From NCBI GenBank assembly GCA_963576785.1, contig OY756150.1, forward strand, positions 682,001 through 746,000: 64,000 nt of DNA, given 5' to 3'. Numbering within the stretch: the stretch's first letter is position 1; each line of letters opens with the position of its first letter. The notes under the pieces are model-generated. The model saw only the letters and a list, made by a program, of their open reading frames with translations, did no database searches and had not been told where the DNA came from. This DNA comes from Chlorophyllum brunneum. Lineage: Eukaryota > Basidiomycota > Agaricomycetes > Agaricales > Agaricaceae. A program made the translations under genes and the position numbers. This document shows, piece by piece, positions 35,024-45,568 of the stretch.

Positions 35024-37103
35024 ATGCCTGGGCTTTGGACCTTCCTGGACATAAGCCTCGCATTTACTGGTGTTCTCATTGTACGACAGCTCTATCGTCC
35101 AAAGGCCCGCACACCCCTACCACCAGGTCCCAAGAAATGGCCCTTCCTCGGTAATCTACTTGATATGCCGACCAGCAAGGAATGGCTTACGTTCGCAGCT
35201 TGGGGAGAGAAGTGGGGTAAGCGCGGTTCGGCTAGATTACGGTTATTCTGACGGAAATCCAGGTGATATGGTATCTGTCTCGGTCTTCGGTCAGCAAATG
35301 GTCATCATAAACTCTGCCCAAACCGCGTCAGACATGCTTGACAAGAAAAGCTCAATTTACTCCGATCGTCCACGTATGGAGATGGGTGGGGAGCTGGTCG
35401 GCTGGAAAAACACCCTTGTTCTGGTGGGCTATGGGGGACGCTTTCGTAACTATCGCAGGCTCTTCCATCGATTGATTGGAAGCAATGATTCCATGTCCCA
35501 ATTCCATCCCGTCGAGGAAGCTGAAACCCGCAAGTTCCTCAAGCGCCTCCTTTGTACGCCGCAGGATTTACCAGAACATGTCCGCAAGTTCGTGCCTCCT
35601 TTTTCTTGCCGCGGAATGGAGCCTCATTTTGAACCAGAACTGCCGGCGCTGTGATCCTTCGCATTTCGCATGGTTACGAAGTCAAGGAAAAGGACGATCC
35701 TTTTGTCAGGCTTGCAGATCTTGCTACTGAACAGTTTTCTCTGTCTACCGCCCCAGGTGTATTTTTGGTCAATCTCGTTCCGGCGTGTAAGTTGACCACG
35801 CAACTGCATAATCACGCTCGCATTGACTTCTGTTCCTTCGACTAGTAAACCGGCTGCCTGAGTGGTTTCCTGGAACCGGTTTCAAGAGGACTGCTCGAGA
35901 ATGGGCAAACACGTTAAACCAGATGGTTGAAAGACCTCACCAACACGTGAAGGACCAACTGGTGATTTTCATGTCGCGATCATTGACCATGTTTCGCTAA
36001 GACCATCTCTTTGACAGGCTTCAGGAACTGCAACACCCTCTTTCACGGCAAAGCTGTTGGAAGAGCCTAATTTGACAGCTGAACAAGAGTTTGATATCAA
36101 GTGGTCGGCTGGTTCTCTGTACTCAGGAGGTGCAGATACTGTAAGTTATTTTCATTAATACCCCAGTCTCAGTTACGGCAAACATGAGCTAATTCCGTCA
36201 AAAATAGACCGTCTCGGCTATTTACGCGTTCTTCAAAGCGATGTCAATTTATCCTGAAGTAGCTACTGCCGCTCAGGCAGAAATCGACTCTGTCGTGGGA
36301 ACAGATCGGCTACCGTCCTTTGCTGACAGAAAAGACTTACCTTTCATGAACGCGCTTGTACTCGAGGTTCTGCGGTGGCACTCGGTAGTGCCGACGGGTA
36401 TGTTGTCCCTTTTTGTGGAGCTAAAAAACACAATGTCGCTGAAATCAGAACAAGGGGTCCCGCATGTTGTGATGGAGGACGATATCCACAACGGATATCT
36501 GATTCCTAAAGGTGCTTTAATCATCACGAACATCTGGTTGGTTCCCTTCCTTCCCTGATGAGCATTGTCCTAATCTAATCACAAATGCTAAATTTATGGT
36601 TTCATAGGAAAATATCACACGATCCAAAGATATATTCGAACCCTATGCGGTTCAATCCCAACCGCTTCCTCGGACCCAGCCCAGAATTAGATCCCCGCCA
36701 AGCGTGTTACGGGTTCGGAAGAAGGTGAGGTCTACATCTTCTGCTCTTGGGTAGCTGACCCATTCGCAAAACAGGATCTGTCCAGGTGAGATATCGGCGT
36801 CATCGATAAACCCTGCAGGGTACTCAAACGCAATGATCCAGGGCGTGTATTAGCTGATGCATCTATTTTTATCTCCTGTGCAATGACCTTGGCCGCCTTC
36901 AACATATCTAAGTATGAGGAAGATGGACGAGTTGTCGAGCCTATTGCTGATCAAACTACGGGCACTATCAGGTATAGTAGCATCGCCTTTAAGGTTTGCC
37001 TACTAATGAAATGTTTTCCAGTCACCCAACCGCATTCAAATGCTCGATTAAACCACGTTCCGAGAGAGCACTTGCACTCATTAATGCTGAGATATGGCTT
37101 TAA
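35024..37103 (+). CDS. Cytochrome P450 monooxygenase
   Basis: A membrane-anchored heme monooxygenase, of the type in basidiomycetes often labelled O-methylsterigmatocystin-oxidoreductase-like (a similarity label, not a function). Eleven exons (35024-35216, 35263-35587, 35638-35786, 35846-35961, 36018-36140, 36208-36397, 36455-36536, 36608-36724, 36775-36785, 36842-36971, 37022-37103) give 505 aa, all in phase. N-terminal helix MPGLWTFLDISLAFTGVLIV then the proline hinge PLPPGPKKWPFLGN; I-helix SGGADTT; K-helix ExxR in LEVLRWHSV; PERF-like NPNRFLG; heme loop FGRRICPG with the Cys ligand. The heme Cys codon sits in an 11-nt exon. All catalytic elements are present, so an active enzyme is expected in the ER membrane. 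Substrate unknown; no neighbouring biosynthetic genes point to a pathway. Confidence 0.95.
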
Positions 37104-40100
37104 TCATCAAAAGACTTTTTAATTAGCACTGAGGATGAAGAACGGCGTGAAGTTTTGAGCCAAATCCCACTCGCTTCATATCTATCCTTTTTTCCCATAG
37201 CTTCTCATTTCTCGTGTAGTATCCGGAGATACCTTCTATCAGTCTACTTGTATATTAGTCACGCTATCCACCCAGTCCTATTCAATGGATTTCTCGCTTA
37301 CCAGTGTATAGGATGGCTCAGGACAACCTGACATCCACCGTATCATATTGCCTCCACTACCAGAGACAAAAATGTCAAATAATTTTAATAGCTGATGATG
37401 GAAATATACTCCTCCGATACTCCTCCGACCTCTAGTTTAATTCACTTTTTCTCAGTCTTGGAAGTGTACCTCATGCCCACCTTTGACCAGTGACAGGTGA
37501 GAGGAAGTTGTCCTGTCAGTGAATTGAAGGAAGGTCCACCTTCCAGCGTGTATGGTACATTGAGAAAGGACGGGGCTTCTAACCCGACCCGAGATGGAGA
37601 AGGTTAAAACCACATCCATGATGAACCCACCTCACTTGGGAGAGTGCACACTGAGAGCTAGTCGAAATGTGGGAGGATGTCGAAAAAAGGGGGGCAGCGG
37701 GGAACGAAAGTGTGGATAGTGTACTTGTTGTCCGGACATCGATGGGAAGAGTGTCGTCGGTAGTGGAGTAGGAGTTGGGAGAGTGACCCGTCTTTCTGAA
37801 CTTCTCTTGATCAGGTTGTATTTATATTTGTACAATTATTCCGCGGTGGCAACGTAAACAGTAGGTAGTTTCTCAAATAATGTAAGAAAAGGGTATTTAG
37901 TCTATAGGAACTGTATCGTTCTGGGAGAGAGAGGAGGATGAAGTCGCAGAATCATAGCCAAAAGGGGAGTTCTTGTAGGACGATTTAAAGGTAGATAACG
38001 ACCTTAGAATCTAAGGACAGTGTTGATCCGGTGTGGGGCGAAGGACTTTCGGTGGTATTGATAAATTTGATGATGAGATGGGAGGTAAGTTCAATAGACG
38101 TGCGGGAACTGAGGGAAGCGGTACATCATATTCTAGTGTATTTTATACGTACGTGGTGTGAAATTAACTAGTGCGGAACAAAGGCAAGAACATAAAGATC
38201 ATCGTGAATAGTCCAGTTAAAGGGTCTTGACAGGGCGAGAAAGAAACGCTCCCATTGTCCACGCAGACAATGGATCGCTCGATGCCTGGACTCGGGAGCT
38301 CGGAGCGAGTTTTATCCCAAAATTTGTTTGGGAAGTTGAAAGAACGCTGTCGGCAGGCGACCTCATTAAAGTAAAAACGGAAAAATATACAGGACTCGAG
38401 ATAATATTCAAGGGTCAAGATGGAATTATCTACGTTACAGTGAACTCACCTAGATATAATATTGATAATGCAAAGCAGCATGTTTATAGAAGTGAGGAGT
38501 AAGGTATCTATTTTTACGAAGAGCTCTGGAGCGTCGTGGAAGTTCTGGGGGTAGGAAAAAGCCGTGCGGTAAAAGTGGAGCGAAGCATTGACAATGCGAA
38601 GATGGATCCGGTAGTGCCTGAAAACTACAATGGGTGTTCATTGTTGGCATGGTCGAGTCAAACCACCATGACCGGAATTATCCTAGAGCGCGGCCAAAGT
38701 CCAAAGAGCAGATTCAGATTCGGGGTGCTTGTCATCCGATGAGAAGTCGTTTCCGGACCTCATTGTATGTGTGGAAGAAGGAGAGGATAGCGCAAGAAGT
38801 ATGAGAATGTGATTCCGTCATGCACTGTGTGGTAAAGGCAAATCCTAGTAGAGGTGACTAACGGTAAATCGGGTAAACTTGAATTTGTGGGTCCAGCAGG
38901 TGTTCCGAAATCATTACCGAGCATCGCAGTCCTTGTACGTTCCAATTACAGCTTTGTTGCCTAAGCAATCCACTAGCTGACATCATAGAATGAAGTGGAA
39001 CAATAGTGTAGAAGAGCATTCTGTATGTTCTCGAAACGTGATTGATATGCATGAGGAAGGATCTACATTGACACGCTAAACTCGTTTTGGGTGTAATTAG
39101 GCGCTGAGTTACAAAATGGAAAAATGCACTGTGTTCTCAACGGGTGAGCCAAATTGACACGACTGCATGAGGAGAAGGAAGAGGTCACAGTCGAGGGAAC
39201 CAAAGTTCTGTTCAAAGGTACATTCCTGACCTATTACACGTAAGAACGGGTTTGGTCATGGACGGCGGACTTGCACTCAATGACCAAGCACCGAATTTTA
39301 ACAAAAGTGCAAATGACCTGGGTCCGAAAAGTAAGGGTATACCAGCAACCCAGATGCGGGCTTTATTTCCCAAGATAAATCGGAGCTATCTAAGCTGGAG
39401 AAAATTACGATTCCAAGATGTAAACGAGAAGAGGCACATGGCGCAGAGTGGTTGCACTGTTTAACCATCATCAAGCGTGCAGAACGGCAGTCAGTGGCTA
39501 TGAATAGCGGGCTCTCGGTAGTCGCCCTAATTTCGCGGCGGTGAAGAACACGTTGTGGAGTCGACAGCACCGAGGATACGGGGTATGATACAAGTGCGGA
39601 GAGGGTTCCAAATAGCGAATGTAGAACACAGGTGCTGCCGTCGAGTAATGGGGCGCGGTGAGTTTTCGATGCGCAGTCATAGCGCTGGAGCGCATACAAT
39701 ATTGAATATACTCGAGCTTCGGATGGTGTGGTGTTAATTGTTAACGGTGAGGGGCTGCGGCCTTCCATAACCATTCCATTGGAAATGCACAGCCGCTGCA
39801 TTTTAATCATTGACACGCACCGCAAGATTTTCTCTCCCGAATACATAATTACGAGTCAAAGAATGAAAAATGGAGGAGGGATGAGCAAGCTTGAGTATGT
39901 GCGGCGTCAAGAGTCTAGGACGTAAAGCCTGGTAGATCACTACTGGTGTGGGTCCACGAGCGCTAAATTGAGCCAAAGTAGATGGTATATTGAGCTTTTA
40001 TATGCGTCATGAGAATGTCAATACCGTTATTGAAAAAGAGCGTTGAGCGCTGAGGTGCGTGATTCTCAAGACGGTGCGCGAGGTGCGAAATGAACGTGAT

Positions 40101-40159
40101 TATCGTTAAAGGATTCTATGGGCGCTTGTCCAGGAGAAGAACGAGGTATGAACTTACCA

Positions 40160-40374
40160 CGACCGTGTAAAATATGGCTCATCGGTGGAACGTCACATGT
40201 ATCATACGACGCCACAAGATAAAAAGGATCCTGTGAATTTGCCAACCCGAGTTGACCTGCAGAAAAGACACGACACTGAAGGGGTGTACCGAGGGGAATA
40301 AACAAAACAGCGGCCGCAAGGGTGAGACGGAGGAACATGTATCCTGGCCAATCAAATAACCGATCACGGGCCAT
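40160..40374 (-). CDS. Candidate first exon of an unassigned membrane or secreted protein
   Basis: An ATG in good context (CCCCATGG) at 40374 opens MARDRLFDWPGYMFLRLTLA followed by a hydrophobic run AAAVLFIPLG and then LGLANSQDPFYLVASYDTCD and VPPMSHILHGRG, up to a plausible donor (G|GTAAGT) near 40160. The hydrophobic segment could be a signal anchor or signal peptide. A C/T-rich stretch upstream on this strand resembles fungal promoters. No in-frame second exon was found, and no family is recognised. It could be the start of a small gene reaching to about 38.2 kb. Confidence 0.22.
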
Positions 40375-41498
40375 GGGGATATAATGCGAAACATGGTTCA
40401 AGCGGGTCCGCAGGAAGTAATACCAGTTGAGGGCGTGAAGACAGAAGAGAGATGGGAGGAGCGCAGGTTGTCCGAGGACTGGTCATTTGCCCAGCATGAG
40501 TCTTTTCCGAGTTGAATCCGGGGAGAATGCGTGTATACGGCGGCCGGGTGTACGGGTTCTTGGCAGGACGTTAAGTATAGGGGTTCTAAACAGCATGGTG
40601 GGTAGCTTGTGACGGACCCGGGGACCCAAGTGGGAATCTGTCTGACAGGGAGAAGTCAAAGTGACTTGGACAGTGGGTCAGGATCAGAAAAGCTGTTGAG
40701 TGCCGAGGGCGTGTGTACATGTGGGCGTTTATTTGAGTGACTTGGGAGGGGATGGATTGATCTTGTTTTTGATTTTTGAGATGGAATGACGTGGGGATGG
40801 AAATGTGGAATTTAATAAGGAGGTGTGGGATGGAGAGAAGGGGATGGATGGAGGTAAAAAAGAAAATGGACGCGCCATGGAAAAGTGGGAGGGCGGAGAG
40901 AAGATGAAGTGATGGAACGGAGGAGCAATTCGGAGCTGGGGAAGTGAGAAGCCAACGAAGGCGCTGGGGCAGGGTATTCTTGGGGGTATGAAAACATGAC
41001 CGAGAGCGGGAATAGGGGTATTTGGTGAAATTACGGCATGGAGATGACTCGGGATGGAGCAGTATGCAACACTCGGTTAGGGCTATTGATAGAGCGTGGG
41101 TGGTGAATACAAGGTTGCTGGGAGGGAGAGAAGGTAGAGGATGAAGAGAGAACAAGAGAAGAGGCGCGTGGAGGTGATAAGCATATGTGGTCAAAGGAAC
41201 GGCCGTGGAGAGAACAAGGCGATTACCGCTTTTGGACACTCATTAGCATCCCCGACCGCGCTCTATATTTGGCATGTGCGGTATCTGGGCTGGCGGTGCA
41301 CAGCAGCGGGGTGCGGTGGGGGCTCTGGGTGGGGGTGGTGGCGGTGAGGGAGGGGTGCGGGGGGTGAGGGCGTCGGGGGGGATGGCGGGATGGAGGGATG
41401 GCGGGAATGGAGAGGAGAGGGAGCCGAAATAGGAGGGCGACAAAGGAATGGCCGAAAAGAGGCAGGTGATCTTGTTCTCAATATGTGTCCTCGCCCAG

Positions 41499-41505
41499 CA
41501 TAAAA
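41499..41505 (+). promoter_or_regulatory. TATA-like element before clp1
   Basis: CATAAAA lies about 36 nt upstream of the chosen clp1 ATG at 41541. It supports that start over an in-frame ATG at 41448. I looked for the GATG-N9-ACA type homeodomain site described for mating-type targets and did not find one by eye in this promoter. Confidence 0.3.
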
Positions 41506-41540
41506 CCGCGCATACACTCGACACTCGACACCCACCCACA

Positions 41541-42407
41541 ATGTTCCAGGTCGCAGCACACCCCTCCGCCTTTGCCCTCCACTCCCACGGCCAGTACATG
41601 CAGCACCAGCCCCAGCACCCCACGCCCCACGTCCAGCTCCCCCGCACCCTCTCCCGCCCAAAATTCTCCGACGTCTCTCGCGATGCCATTGCTGCCGTCT
41701 CCCCCGACCTCGCAGACGTCCCTGTGGAATACATCCGCCGTGGACTCCGCCAAAACCCCCAGCCAAATCTCTGTGGCGTCAATGCCATTTCCCTCCCGCC
41801 CTCCCTGCCCCGCTCCCAGCTATCTTCCTCTCTCAAGGCCCCTCTTCGCGCCTCTCCCAGCGAGCCATCATATCCCACACACGTCCTCGCTGTCTCCCCT
41901 GCAAAATCTACCTCTTCCTCGGACCAGGTCTTTCTCTTCCCCGTCCATGCTCTCACCCTCGCTGCCAACTGTGCACGCCTTCCCGTTCTCCCGCCCTCAA
42001 ACCCCATCCCTTCTGCCAACGGGAACCTCACTCTTCCCGTCCTTCCTCTCTCACTCCCATCTCCCGCAGCCTTCGCCGTCATCCACGGCTATCTTTATAC
42101 CCACCGCCTCAGTGCGGTCATGACTGCCCTCGGCTTCCCCTCTTCCACCTTTATCCAGAACCTCACACACCACACTGTCCTCGCCACTCTCCAGTCACCC
42201 GACGCGTTGCACCAGCTCTCCCTCCTCCTCTGTCAACACACCGGAGGCAACCTCGGGAAGCTTACCACTCTCACCGTCCGCGTCAAGGACTTGTGGCAGG
42301 ACATTGTCGGCTTGGGCATTCACGACAACGAGCTCTGGGATACCCTTGATCTCGCTTGGGAGATTCTACTCGGCGCACTCAACCTCGCCGCTGCCAACCA
42401 GCAGTGA
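41541..42407 (+). CDS. clp1: Clp1-like sexual development protein
   Basis: A homologue of clampless1 of Coprinopsis and Clp1 of Ustilago, a protein induced by the homeodomain (A/b) mating-type complex and required for clamp formation and dikaryon growth; it is unrelated to the mRNA 3'-end factor CLP1. Single exon, 288 aa from the ATG at 41541. The recognisable core is THVLAVSPAKS, QVFLFPVHALTLAANCARLP, LPVLPLSLPSPAAFAVIHGY, LYTHRL, LCQHTGGNLG, RVKDLWQDIVGLGIHD and LWDTLDLAWEILLGALNLAA. The N-terminal ~100 residues are His/Pro/Gln-rich and poorly conserved. The gene is GC-rich with long open frames on other strands that are shadows. Product expected in nucleus or cytoplasm; biochemical role unclear. 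Confidence 0.88.
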   Translation: MFQVAAHPSAFALHSHGQYMQHQPQHPTPHVQLPRTLSRPKFSDVSRDAIAAVSPDLADVPVEYIRRGLRQNPQPNLCGVNAISLPPSLPRSQLSSSLKAPLRASPSEPSYPTHVLAVSPAKSTSSSDQVFLFPVHALTLAANCARLPVLPPSNPIPSANGNLTLPVLPLSLPSPAAFAVIHGYLYTHRLSAVMTALGFPSSTFIQNLTHHTVLATLQSPDALHQLSLLLCQHTGGNLGKLTTLTVRVKDLWQDIVGLGIHDNELWDTLDLAWEILLGALNLAAANQQ

Positions 42408-42750
42408 ACCTCCCAAAAATCACTCATATACCACGCAACGCGCATCTGGCTCGTGTTTCGCCCTTCTCATGTCCATCTTCTCGAACACTCTCCCTTCTCA
42501 TCAACTTGCTGTATCATAGGCTTACCATAGACCAAAAGAACCCTGTATCTTTCTCATCTCCCCCCTTTTTCTTCTCTGGCCTATACCTTAATTAGCATAC
42601 AACCACAACTAATGTGCTTGCGACCTGTGTAGCCATATTTTTTGATTTTTTTTTTTACTTACTTCCGGAACAAATATACCAAAATTCCAATCTCATACCA
42701 TATGACGTCAGAATACTTCCCCACACACTACTTACCTCTTGACCATCATC

Positions 42751-43595
42751 ATGAGTCCACCAAAAGCGCTCATCCTTATCGCCGATGGCTCCGAGGAAAT
42801 GGAATTGTAATATTACTGCCTCTTCACTTTACCGCGGCTGATGTTTTTCCAGCACGGTAACATATGATACACTTGTCCGAGGTGGCGTCATAGCTACATC
42901 CGCATACGTATCTCCACCCCCATCCAATCTCACATCAACAACAACCACAGAAGCGAGTGGACAAGGTCAAGTCACATTAATCAATCCACCAACAGCAAAA
43001 TGCTCTCGTGGTGTCAGAATCATGCCAGATGTTTATTTCGAGTCTTCAGGTGTTGGTTTTGGTCCAGTACGTCCCCCTTCCGTGACGATGATTACAAAAT
43101 GGTTGAACTCCCATAGGACAAGTATGATCTACTTGTAATCCCCGGTGGTGCCAAAGGCGCAGAAACAATTTCTCAAAATACCGGTGTACAGAAACTTGTG
43201 AGGGATTATCTGCAACAGGGCAAATATGTTGGTATGATTTGTGCTGGTACACCCTCTCGCCTTACATATGAGAATTTCAATCTAATGGTGGGTTTAGGGA
43301 GTCTGGCGGCAAAAACTTCGGGATTACCTTCACAACCACTCACATCCCATCCAAGTGTCAAAGCAGAACTCGAGGCGTCATTTGAGTATCAAGAACAATC
43401 CGTCGTTGTTTCCAAGAATCTCATTACTAGGTATATATACTCTTGTTCTCCGTTTCATCCGCTCACTTCAAAACCAGCCGTGGGCCTGGAACGACCTTTC
43501 CATTTGCATTGACACTCGTCGAACGACTGGTCGGTTCGGAAAAAAGAAAGGAAGTAGCTACACCTATGATGTTCCCTCCCTCTACGCCTTGGTGA
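42751..43595 (+). CDS. DJ-1/PfpI family protein (PARK7-like)
   Basis: A cysteine-dependent protein of the DJ-1 family; members act in oxidative stress, glyoxal detoxification or as chaperones. Exons 42751-42806, 42853-43066, 43117-43430 and 43478-43595 give 233 aa. It starts MSPPKALILIADGSEEMEF, with the Glu that hydrogen-bonds the catalytic Cys, then TYDTLVRGGV, KYDLLVIPGGAKGAETIS, the nucleophile elbow GKYVGMICAGTPS (Cys), SQPLTSHPSVKAEL, VVVSKNLITSRGPGTTFPFA and LTLVERLVGSEKRKEVA. These are the landmarks of eukaryotic DJ-1. At ~233 aa it is longer than the ~190-aa animal protein, through an insert after the first helix (PPPSNLTSTTTTEASGQGQ). Its stop is only 18 nt from the stop of the convergent F-box gene. 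Confidence 0.92.
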
Positions 43596-43613
43596 ACAGT
43601 CGTGTCTATCTAT

Positions 43614-45420
43614 CTACGTCCGAACAACCGAAAACTGTTCTGGTATATCCGGAGACTCATATGGTGCAAGATAAACCTCGCTTTCCTTCCCACCATCATC
43701 TTTTACACTAATCTCTCGATTCACCTATAAAATCAACATCAGCAATGCGGCAGTACGCGAAATAAAAGGTACACTAACTTGCCACACACGTGCGTTGCAC
43801 CCAAATTGCATCAAAGCAGGATTCGCACATCGACGGACAAAGTTGAGAGCTTCGTCGTAACGAAGAATCGCTATACTACCATCTCCAGCTTGGGCTTCCA
43901 AGGGATAATTTACGTGCACTGTGCGTAAGGATTGACCGAGGTGTATACAATCTGCCAGTGCATCCTGACCAGACAAGTCAGCGCTGGTTTCTTGACCAAG
44001 TTATCAAATACACACTCACCAAACTTCCAGGTTCAGCCACGATAAATATTTCTTCCATCTTCACACATCCCAAACATATATCTCTAATCACATCCATCCC
44101 AATCAACATCCGATGAACACTTATCCTCTTCAACCGTTCACCATGTTCCCTCACCAACCCTCTAAATAATTCACTCGTCGCATCACATGGCTCAAAGAAC
44201 ATATGAGGACTGTAGATTTGAAATTTCTCAAGGTGTGGTGTGTTGTTGGAAGTGATGAGAGAGTGAAGAGTCGTGGTATATTCGGATAGACCGGGTCGGG
44301 AAGCTAGATATCCCATTGGTGGGATAGATGTTTGGGTGGTAGGTGGAGGTGGGATTGTTAGAGGTGGTATAGAGAGTGTTAGAGAACGTAGGTTGTGAAA
44401 GGCGGGTAGGGAAGTGGTACTGGATGTTGGAACGAGTTGTGCGAGGTTCTAAACAAGATCAATGTCATGTGTGAGTACGGGGGTGTTTGAACGTACCAGT
44501 CGTGGAGAAACGCCTTCTAACGCGAGATTAACAATCCCCTTCTCGTTCTCAGCCAATACTGCTCGAATTCCTCGATGTGTGACCTTTGGACATCCAGTCA
44601 AGTGAAGTTCTTCCAAATTCTTCAAAAAAGGCGCCATGCGTATAAGAGTGTCGTCTGTAACCAATGGTGACATCTGTAGAGCTTAACAAAAATTCGAGAG
44701 AGCAGGAAACCATCTTACTTTACAAAACAAGTTTAAACTCTTGAGTGTCCCTTCTAAAATTTTGACCCACTCCTCCAAAACCTGGATAACCTCGAGTGTA
44801 GGCATGATGATGCTGACCCTTGTCAACGATTGAAACTTCAACAACAATTTAGCGTCGTAGAGGTCCGAGTGATGTCCGTTGATCTCCAATTCCCTTAGAG
44901 CATATGAGCTTTCAGGTAATGAAGACGGATTTGATAGCGTATAGAGGATATTGGATGTCAACGACCCATCCCGCGTCCATGTACACGAATGTAAATTCGT
45001 GCAATTTCGCAGTCCTTGAAGAACATTCTCCGATCCCGCTTCAGTCAACTCATGTTTAGGAAAGTCACGAATTTCTGAAAGAGTGCCATAGTGAACTTGT
45101 TATTATTTATGCAAATCGGAAGAATACATACCGAGTCTACGAACGTATCGTGCAAGATGTGGACAGGAGGCAAGTGTTCGGAATAGTTGGAGAACCTTTG
45201 ATGAATTTGAATTCCAACCAAGTAGATTGTCGTGTAGACGTACCTTCAACTTTGGTTCCCTATGCCATGAATATATCGATGCTCGTACATACAATTTAGG
45301 TATTGTTGATTGGTAGAAAACCTGATTGACGAGCGCTGTTTTTGTCAAATAATGGACCTTGGGCAAGTGTCCCAAGATCTCGGGTAAGAGCTCGAGCGGG
45401 AGGTCGGGTTCAGAGGCCAT
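43614..45420 (-). CDS. F-box and leucine-rich-repeat protein
   Basis: Probably a substrate receptor of an SCF ubiquitin ligase. It starts MASEPDLPLELLPEILGHLP at 45420; the first 45 residues (LPLELLPEILGHLP, ALVNQVFYQSTIPKLY) form an F-box-like motif that would bind Skp1. The rest is leucine-rich repeats of irregular length: ALRELEINGHHSDLYDAKLL, LTRVSIIMPTLEVIQVLEEW, LKNLEELHLTGCPKVTHRGI, HNLRSLTLSIPPL, LRTVHVNYPLEA. The last exon starts VNREISVKDDGG and ends EQFSVVRT at 43614. About 490 aa across six or so short introns. Such F-box/LRR genes are numerous in agaricomycetes; the target is unknown. Confidence 0.82.
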
Positions 45421-45568
45421 GGTACACACAGCACAAGATCCAGTGCCTGAATACCGGACTGACGCGCTCTCCTATTTGTCATCCACATCGATATGGTAAA
45501 TTATGTATTAACATTCAGGCATACAAAAACTGCAGCAGGAGCAGCAAATCTAGAGAATATACGCCACC

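Larger units (their letters stand above)
37104..41540. other. Gene-poor stretch with unassigned frames
   Basis: 4.4 kb without a gene I can name. Some minus-strand segments look weakly coding: 40374-40160 (see separate entry), about 39960-39300 with a long open frame containing TINTTPSEARVYSILYALQR, and 38418-38164 with DLTLEYYLESCIFFRFYFNE. They could be exons of one minus-strand gene, but I could not connect them in frame. 37632-38160 and the flank of the P450 gene show nothing. From about 40430 to 41450 the plus strand is strongly purine-rich. Confidence 0.3.

Noticed and set aside
40586..41239. 217-codon open frame on the minus strand
   Set aside because: Composition is Pro/Ser/Leu-rich because of the pyrimidine-rich strand; no domain or codon structure.
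41243..42082. Long open frame of 279 codons on the minus strand opposite clp1
   Set aside because: GC-rich shadow of the clp1 coding sequence with no domain; clp1 on the plus strand has the conserved core.
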